From contig JAIQFV010000007.1 in NCBI GenBank assembly GCA_020073085.1, forward strand, positions 56,375 to 120,374: a DNA stretch of 64,000 nucleotides, in the 5' to 3' direction. Both the position numbers and the translations under genes were made by a program. This DNA comes from Terriglobia bacterium. GTDB lineage: Bacteria; Acidobacteriota; Terriglobia; JAIQFV01. Of this stretch, positions 63,725 to 64,000 are shown piece by piece. Numbering within the stretch: position 1 is the stretch's first letter; every line of letters starts with the position of its first letter. Below the pieces are notes generated by a model. It was not told where the DNA came from and searched no databases. It saw only the letters and a list, made by a program, of their open reading frames with translations.

Positions 63725-64000
63725 ATGGCCACGAAAAGATCCGCGGGACAGTACGAATTGGTGCTGGAGAACCGGCAACTTGTCTTTATCCTTTTTGGCG
63801 CTGTGCTCCTGTGCGGTATTTTCTTTACCCTCGGTTTCCTTGTGGGCCGCGAACAACATGACCTGAGCGGACGCAATGACACCAGCAAGCTGGAGGGCGA
63901 GGAGTCTGCCGTCCCTACAAATAAGCCAGCCGCAAAGAAGGAAGTCTCACCCCCCGATGCTTCGAAACCCAAGAAGGCCGATCAAGACGCCATCAACAAG
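63725..64000 (+). CDS. Membrane protein start, probably SPOR-domain protein (truncated by window end)
   Basis: 92 codons are visible. A short cytosolic start (MATKRSAGQYELVLENRQLV) precedes one membrane helix (FILFGAVLLCGIFFTLGFLVG) and a Lys/Pro/Glu-rich linker. This is the usual layout of SPOR-domain proteins, whose C-terminal domain would lie beyond the window. GGAG 8 bases before the ATG supports the start. It is 21 bases after the slipin, probably the same operon. The SPOR assignment is inferred from layout only. Confidence 0.55.
   Translation, partial: MATKRSAGQYELVLENRQLVFILFGAVLLCGIFFTLGFLVGREQHDLSGRNDTSKLEGEESAVPTNKPAAKKEVSPPDASKPKKADQDAINK

Overview
The window looks like a chromosomal segment of an uncultured member of the Acidobacteriota. 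This is inferred from gene content, not from a search. The main pointers are two MacB-type permeases without an ATPase domain (the 'ADOP' type expanded in that phylum), secreted proteins with carboxypeptidase-regulatory-like repeats, an M56/BlaI pair, a zf-HC2 anti-sigma factor with a polymer-forming domain, and the order M50 protease-trpS-scpA-scpB-rluB. Base composition is fairly GC-rich, with visibly lower GC around 24.8-27 kb and 31.5-33 kb. No rRNA, tRNA, CRISPR array, prophage or complete insertion sequence was seen.

Layout. 0-5 kb: the 3' part of a glycyl-radical-enzyme activase, an M56 protease/BlaI pair with a probable leaderless, self-repressed promoter, REP-like hairpins and a secreted beta-propeller. 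5-15 kb: aconitase A behind a zinc-finger/PP2C phosphatase, then a TetR-adaptor-RND efflux operon with a clear operator. 15-24.7 kb: HlyIII, a DUF4173 membrane protein, a membrane protein/winged-helix/cis-prenyltransferase operon, a TPR-thioredoxin, a PLP decarboxylase, and a zinc-ribbon/RNase H pair. 24.8-27.6 kb: a small polysaccharide patch with two GT2 glycosyltransferases and an RmlC-like cupin. 27.7-36.4 kb: ECF sigma/anti-sigma, amidase, a triheme cytochrome, mtnA, tsaD, DUF309 and a Lys-rich tailed protein. 36.8-43.2 kb: housekeeping genes (site-2 protease, trpS, scpA, scpB, rluB, a CoA-binding protein, REC-PAS-GGDEF). 43.7-54.2 kb: an accessory minus-strand block of secreted proteins, two ADOP permeases (one broken), a carboxypeptidase-regulatory protein and a beta-barrel gene with an in-frame TGA. 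54.6-64 kb: priA, yjbQ-nudix, fmdB, an HD protein, and a TPR-NfeD-slipin-SPOR envelope operon cut by the window end.

Functional themes are envelope sensing and remodelling (M56/BlaI, ECF/anti-sigma, NfeD-slipin, ADOPs, RND pump) and core information processing (trpS, scpAB, rluB, tsaD, priA). The most noteworthy items are the DksA-like finger fused to a PP2C phosphatase upstream of acnA, the anti-sigma factor whose extracytoplasmic part resembles a bactofilin beta-helix, the two-TonB-domain M56 protease, the beta-barrel gene interrupted by one in-frame stop, and the ADOP with a clean internal deletion. I did not find a clearly novel multi-gene defence or biosynthetic system.
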